Shown piece after piece: positions 60,493 through 64,000 of a DNA stretch of 64,000 bases; position 1 is the stretch's first letter; each line of letters starts with the position of its first letter. The stretch is from Kytococcus aerolatus (GTDB lineage: Bacteria; Actinomycetota; Actinomycetes; Actinomycetales; Dermatophilaceae): the NCBI RefSeq assembly GCF_900187395.1, contig NZ_FYEZ01000001.1:310001-374000 (forward strand). Reading direction: 5' to 3'. Position numbers and translations under genes: made by a program. Below the pieces are notes generated by a model. The model was not told the DNA's origin, searched no databases, and worked only from the letters and a program-made list of their open reading frames with translations.

Positions 60493-61509
60493 GTGTATCC
60501 CGCGACGAACTCCGTGCCCCGCCGCCGCGCGCCGCGGGCGCTGGCCGGGGCGCTGTGCCTGCTGCCCGCCCTCGCCGGCCCCGCCCTCGCCGACCCCGCC
60601 GTCCGGTACTGGTCCACCTGGCAGGTGGACGACGGCGAGTGGGCCGAACCGGCCGAGGCGCCCCGTGCAGCCTTCCCCGGCGAGGGCAGCACCATCGGCC
60701 TTCGCTACGGGCTGGTGCGCCAGGGAGCCGACGCAGGACGGCCCCCGCGCGCCCTGCCCGACGTCGCCACCACCTGCGCCGAGGCCGACCCCGTGCCGGG
60801 CCTCAAGCGCGTCCAGGTGGTCGTGGACTACGGACGGCCCGGGGAGTCCGTGACGCCGCGGGACACGAGCCGCCCCGAGGCCGAGGTGGTCTGCGCACAC
60901 GTGCCCGAGGTCTTCTCCACCGAGCAGGTGTTCCGCGCCGTGCTCGACCTCTCCGAGGGCACCGAGGGGATCTGCTCGGTCCACGGGCACCCGGAGGACG
61001 GGTGCTCCAGCAACTGGGAGCACGACGCGGACCCGGCGGTCCTGGAGGCGCGCGAGGATCCGGTGGAGGCCGAGCTGTTGACCCCCGAGCAGGCGCTCGA
61101 GGCGCCCGAGCTGCCGGAGAACACCACGCCGGGCGCTGCGGAGTCCGCCGCCGGCGAGGAGGACGAGGGGGGTGTCACCGAGGAGTCCGCCGGGACCGCC
61201 CCGCCCACCGAGGAGAGCTCGACCTCCTCGGCGGCCGGCGCAGCGGACCCCGGGAGCACCGAGTCCCCGACCTCCCCGGCCGATGACGCCGGGGAGAGTG
61301 ACGACGGACCGGCCGACCCGGTGCGGGTGCGGCCGCTCCTGCCCTGGTGGGCCGTGACCGGGCTCCTGCTCGCGCTGGGCGCTGGCCTGTGGGCCCTGCT
61401 TCGCCCCCTGCCGCCACGGACCGCCCGGAAGCGGCGCGTGGCGAGCTCACGGGACGACTCCGCCGACGAGCTCAGGAACGAACCCCGACCTCCACGAACG
61501 GGGGCTTGA
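60493..61509 (+). CDS. SCO2322-like secreted, C-terminally anchored protein
   Basis: A 338-residue exported protein. A signal peptide (about 1-33, ending ALA) precedes AVRYWSTWQVDDGEWAEPAEAP, which resembles the conserved start of the actinobacterial SCO2322 family found near ECF-type transport genes; no such genes are nearby. Four cysteines in the globular part may form disulfides. A Glu/Ser/Thr/Pro linker of about 80 residues leads to a transmembrane helix (LLPWWAVTGLLLALGAGLWALL) and a basic tail. GTG start. The last 38 bases overlap the 3' end of gcvT on the opposite strand. Confidence 0.65.
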   Translation: MYPATNSVPRRRAPRALAGALCLLPALAGPALADPAVRYWSTWQVDDGEWAEPAEAPRAAFPGEGSTIGLRYGLVRQGADAGRPPRALPDVATTCAEADPVPGLKRVQVVVDYGRPGESVTPRDTSRPEAEVVCAHVPEVFSTEQVFRAVLDLSEGTEGICSVHGHPEDGCSSNWEHDADPAVLEAREDPVEAELLTPEQALEAPELPENTTPGAAESAAGEEDEGGVTEESAGTAPPTEESSTSSAAGAADPGSTESPTSPADDAGESDDGPADPVRVRPLLPWWAVTGLLLALGAGLWALLRPLPPRTARKRRVASSRDDSADELRNEPRPPRTGA

Positions 61510-62590
61510 CCAGCTCACCGGGCACCTCACGGCCCCGCACGTCGATGACGACCTCGTCACCGAAGGTGTGGCTGCGGTCGACCAGCGCGATCGCGATGCC
61601 CTGGCCCAGCGTCGGGGAGAAGGTGCCGGAGGTGACCACGCCGATCACCGCACCCTCGGTGTCCTTCACCTCGTTGCCCTCGCGCGGGATGCCGCGCCCG
61701 GTGACCCGGATGCCACGGTTCAGGCGACCGGCCTTGGCGGCGCGGGCCTCGGCGAGCGCCTCCTTCCCCCAGAAGGTCTCCTTCTCCCAGCCGACCGCCC
61801 ACGCGGTGCGGGCCATGACCGGGGTGATCTCCCGGCTCAGCTCGTGCCCGTGGAGGGGGTAGCCCATCTCGGTGCGCAGCGTGTCGCGGGCCCCCAGCCC
61901 GGCGGGCAGCCCGCCCACCTCGGCCGCGGCCGCGATCAGGGCGTCCCACAGCTCACCGGTGGCCCCCCACGGGAGCACGACCTCGTAGCCCTTCTCCCCG
62001 GTGTAGCCCGAGCGGCAGACCAGCACCGCGTGCCCCTTCCACTCGGCATCGAGGAAGGACATGAAGTCCGGGTGGTCGGTGGGAAGGCCGACGGCCCCCA
62101 TGACCTCGTCCGCCTTCGGTCCCTGGACGGCGACGATGCCGTGCTCGGTGTGCTCGTCGACCACGGTGACCCCGGGAGCGTCCTGCGCGGCCGCCTCCGT
62201 GAGCAGGGTCGCCACCTCGGTGGCATTGCTGGCGTTGGGGACGAGGAAGACCTCCTCGTCGCTGCGCAGGTACTGGATGAGGTCGTCGACGACGCCACCG
62301 TCGGGGGCGCAGCACAGCGTGTACTGGGCCCTCCCCGGCTCGATGCGCGAGAGGTCGTTGGTGAGGCAGCGGTTGACGAGCTCCGCCGCGCCCGGGCCGG
62401 TCACCCGGACCTTGCCCATGTGGGAGACGTCGAAGAGGCCCACGGCCTGGCGGGTGGCGTGGTGCTCGGCCTTGACGCCGCCACCGGGAAACTCGATCGG
62501 CATGTCCCAGCCGCCGAAGTCGGCCATCTTGGCGCCGGCGGCGGTGTGGCGGTCGTGGAGGGGCGAGTGCTTGAGCGCGGAATCAGTCAT
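61472..62590 (-). CDS. gcvT: Aminomethyltransferase, glycine cleavage system T protein
   Basis: Transfers the methylene group from lipoyl-GcvH to tetrahydrofolate, releasing ammonia; 372 residues. Conserved motifs are MADFGGWDMPIEFPG, LFDVSHMGKVRVTGP with the catalytic Asp, CLTNDLSRIEPGRAQYTLCC, SGYTGEKGYEVVLP, LGARDTLRTEMGYPLHGHELS and VTSGTFSPTLGQGIAIALV. No other gcv gene is in the window. ATG at 62590 with TACCGT (62597-62602, minus strand) six bases upstream, leaderless type. The convergent end overlaps the preceding plus-strand gene by 38 bp. Confidence 0.95.
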   Translation of the reverse strand: MTDSALKHSPLHDRHTAAGAKMADFGGWDMPIEFPGGGVKAEHHATRQAVGLFDVSHMGKVRVTGPGAAELVNRCLTNDLSRIEPGRAQYTLCCAPDGGVVDDLIQYLRSDEEVFLVPNASNATEVATLLTEAAAQDAPGVTVVDEHTEHGIVAVQGPKADEVMGAVGLPTDHPDFMSFLDAEWKGHAVLVCRSGYTGEKGYEVVLPWGATGELWDALIAAAAEVGGLPAGLGARDTLRTEMGYPLHGHELSREITPVMARTAWAVGWEKETFWGKEALAEARAAKAGRLNRGIRVTGRGIPREGNEVKDTEGAVIGVVTSGTFSPTLGQGIAIALVDRSHTFGDEVVIDVRGREVPGELVKPPFVEVGVRS

Positions 62591-62684
62591 GCCCCGACGG
62601 TACCGGTGACGCCCGTCACGTCGCGGGACGCGGCGCACGTAGGCTGGGGAACCACACGCCGCACCACCGATGACAGGAGTACGC

Positions 62685-64000
62685 ATGTCGAACGCGCCCT
62701 TCGAGCTCAACCCCTTCGATCTCGAGCTCACGGCCGCCGGGGCCTCCCCCGCCGAGGTCGAGGCCAAGGCCCTCGTGCTCGGCGCGTGGACCGTGGACGG
62801 CAGGGCCCAGCTGGCCGACGTGGAGCTGCCGGCCGAGGCCACCGAGGCCATCACCGCCGCCCTGACCACCCTGAAGGCCACCGGCAAGCAGGACAGCACC
62901 ACCGTGCTGGCCGGGGCCGCTGGCGTGAAGGCCCCCCTGGTCGTCGTGGCCGGGCTGGGCGAGCAGGGCGCCGCGGCGTCGACCACCAACGAGCGGATCC
63001 GCCGCGCCGCGGGTGCCGCCGTCCGCGCCGCTGCCGGCGCCGAGAGCGTCGCCCTGGCCCTGCCAGCTGCCGACACCGACGCAGCGGTCGCCGCGGCCGA
63101 GGGCGCTGTCCTCGGCGTCTACGCCGACACCCGGTTCAAGAGCACGATCGGGGCCGACGACGAGGTGGAGGCCGAGGCCCCCGAGGCGCGACGCCTGCTG
63201 GTGTGCGCCCCGGCGGGTGAGGGCCTGGAGCAGGGCCTCGCCCGCGCCCTCGTCCTGGGCCGCCAGATGGCCTACACCCGCGACCTGGTGAACACCCCGG
63301 CCAACCTCCTGTACCCCGAGTCCTTCGTGGCCTCCGTGCAGGCCCACGCCCCCGAGGGCGTCGAGATCGAGGTCATCGACGACGAGCAGCTCCGGGAGAT
63401 GGGCGCCGGCGCGATCTACGGCGTCGGCATGGGCTCGGCCCGCAAGCCGCGCGTGGCGGTCCTGCGCTACCGGGGCAAGGGTGGCAAGCACCTGTCCATG
63501 GTGGGCAAGGGCATCACCTTCGACACCGGCGGCATCTCGCTGAAGCCGGCGCAGGGCATGACCACCATGAAGTGCGACATGGGTGGTGCCGCCGCCGTCG
63601 CCGGCGCCGTCTTCGCCGCGGCCGAGCTGGGGCTGGAGAACGCCGTGACCGGTTACCTGGCCCTCGCCGAGAACATGCCCTCGGCCAACGCCCAGCGTCC
63701 CGGCGACGTCGTCACCGCCCTCAACGGTCTCACCGTGGAGGTGCTCAACACCGACGCCGAGGGTCGCCTGGCCATGTGCGACGCCCTGGTCATGGCCTCC
63801 CGCGAGAACCCCGACGTGCTCGTCGACATCGCCACGCTGACCGGTGCCGCCGTCATGGCCCTGGGTGACCGCACCATCGGCGTGATGTCCAACGACGACG
63901 AGCTGCGCGCCGCCGTGGCCGGGACCTCCGAGCGCACCGGTGAACCGATCGTCGGGATGCCGATCCCCGAGGAGGTCCCCGAGCAGCTCGTCTCCCCGGT
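62685..64000 (+). CDS. pepA: Leucyl aminopeptidase (M17), C-terminus beyond the window
   Basis: Cytoplasmic dimetal aminopeptidase removing N-terminal residues from peptides. About 438 residues are visible of an expected roughly 500; no stop is reached at the window edge. The N-terminal macro-like domain is followed by the catalytic domain: NTPANLLYPESF, GKGITFDTGGISLKPAQGM with the Lys and Asp metal/catalytic residues, MKCDMGGAAAVAGAV, and NTDAEGRLAMCDAL with metal-binding Asp-Glu and the bicarbonate Arg. The ATG at 62685 follows ACAGGAG. TAGGCT at 62639-62644 is a likely -10 box, giving a short leader. It is divergent from gcvT. Confidence 0.95.
   Translation, partial: MSNAPFELNPFDLELTAAGASPAEVEAKALVLGAWTVDGRAQLADVELPAEATEAITAALTTLKATGKQDSTTVLAGAAGVKAPLVVVAGLGEQGAAASTTNERIRRAAGAAVRAAAGAESVALALPAADTDAAVAAAEGAVLGVYADTRFKSTIGADDEVEAEAPEARRLLVCAPAGEGLEQGLARALVLGRQMAYTRDLVNTPANLLYPESFVASVQAHAPEGVEIEVIDDEQLREMGAGAIYGVGMGSARKPRVAVLRYRGKGGKHLSMVGKGITFDTGGISLKPAQGMTTMKCDMGGAAAVAGAVFAAAELGLENAVTGYLALAENMPSANAQRPGDVVTALNGLTVEVLNTDAEGRLAMCDALVMASRENPDVLVDIATLTGAAVMALGDRTIGVMSNDDELRAAVAGTSERTGEPIVGMPIPEEVPEQLVSP

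Overview
The window is chromosomal DNA of a very GC-rich actinobacterium. The evidence is GTG starts, strong G/C third-position bias, the aa3/bc1 genes qcrCAB and ctaCDEF, the actinobacterial families SepH, DUF3710, DUF4193, DUF456, DUF7455, DUF3040, DUF3043, SAV_6107 and Rv2175c, and a separate topoisomerase IV. The presence of topoisomerase IV argues against mycobacteria and suits a Micrococcales-type organism; I cannot name genus or species. No rRNA, tRNA, CRISPR array, transposase or integrase was recognised.

Layout. 0-0.9 kb: start of an acyltransferase and a small Asp-rich lipoprotein. 0.9-10.6 kb, all minus strand: aconitase, an RNA methyltransferase, DUF3159, DUF3710, dut, DUF4193, then an inositol-monophosphatase/ferrochelatase/UPF0126 operon. 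10.7-16.8 kb: sepH, tdk, a phosphodiesterase, DUF5998 and a GNAT-CoA-ligase fusion (Pat type). 16.8-21.2 kb: acyl-CoA synthetase and parC. 21.2-24.4 kb: a lower-GC four-gene cassette (small secreted protein, two membrane proteins, BcrA-like ABC ATPase) bracketed by a 23-bp direct repeat made from the 3' end of parC. 24.5-32.6 kb: AtoE-type transporter, surface nuclease, amino acid permease, parE and small membrane or zinc-ribbon proteins. 32.7-38.4 kb: a LexA-box-controlled mutagenesis operon (DUF6504, SAV_6107 HEPN, DnaE2-like polymerase, DinB). 38.5-64 kb: a block whose order, from memory, follows M. tuberculosis Rv2173-Rv2213: idsA, Rv2175c, aroG, plsC, glucokinase, exonuclease-UvrC, trpD, ctaE-qcrCAB, ctaCDF, erpA, gcvT, pepA.

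How the genes work together. ctaE-qcrCAB and ctaC-ctaD-ctaF converge and encode the complete bc1-aa3 respiratory branch. parC and parE make topoisomerase IV from two loci about 8 kb apart. The Pat-type acetyltransferase and the acyl-CoA synthetase are divergent and may be modifier and target. The DnaE2/DinB operon is a DNA-damage mutagenesis module. Many genes lack a Shine-Dalgarno and instead have a TANNNT -10 box 6-8 bases before the start codon, so leaderless transcription appears common here.

The most novel item is the 3.2-kb cassette at 21.2-24.4 kb. It looks like an acquired secreted-peptide/ABC-transporter island inserted at the parC terminus, with a C9 tract in its putative promoter.
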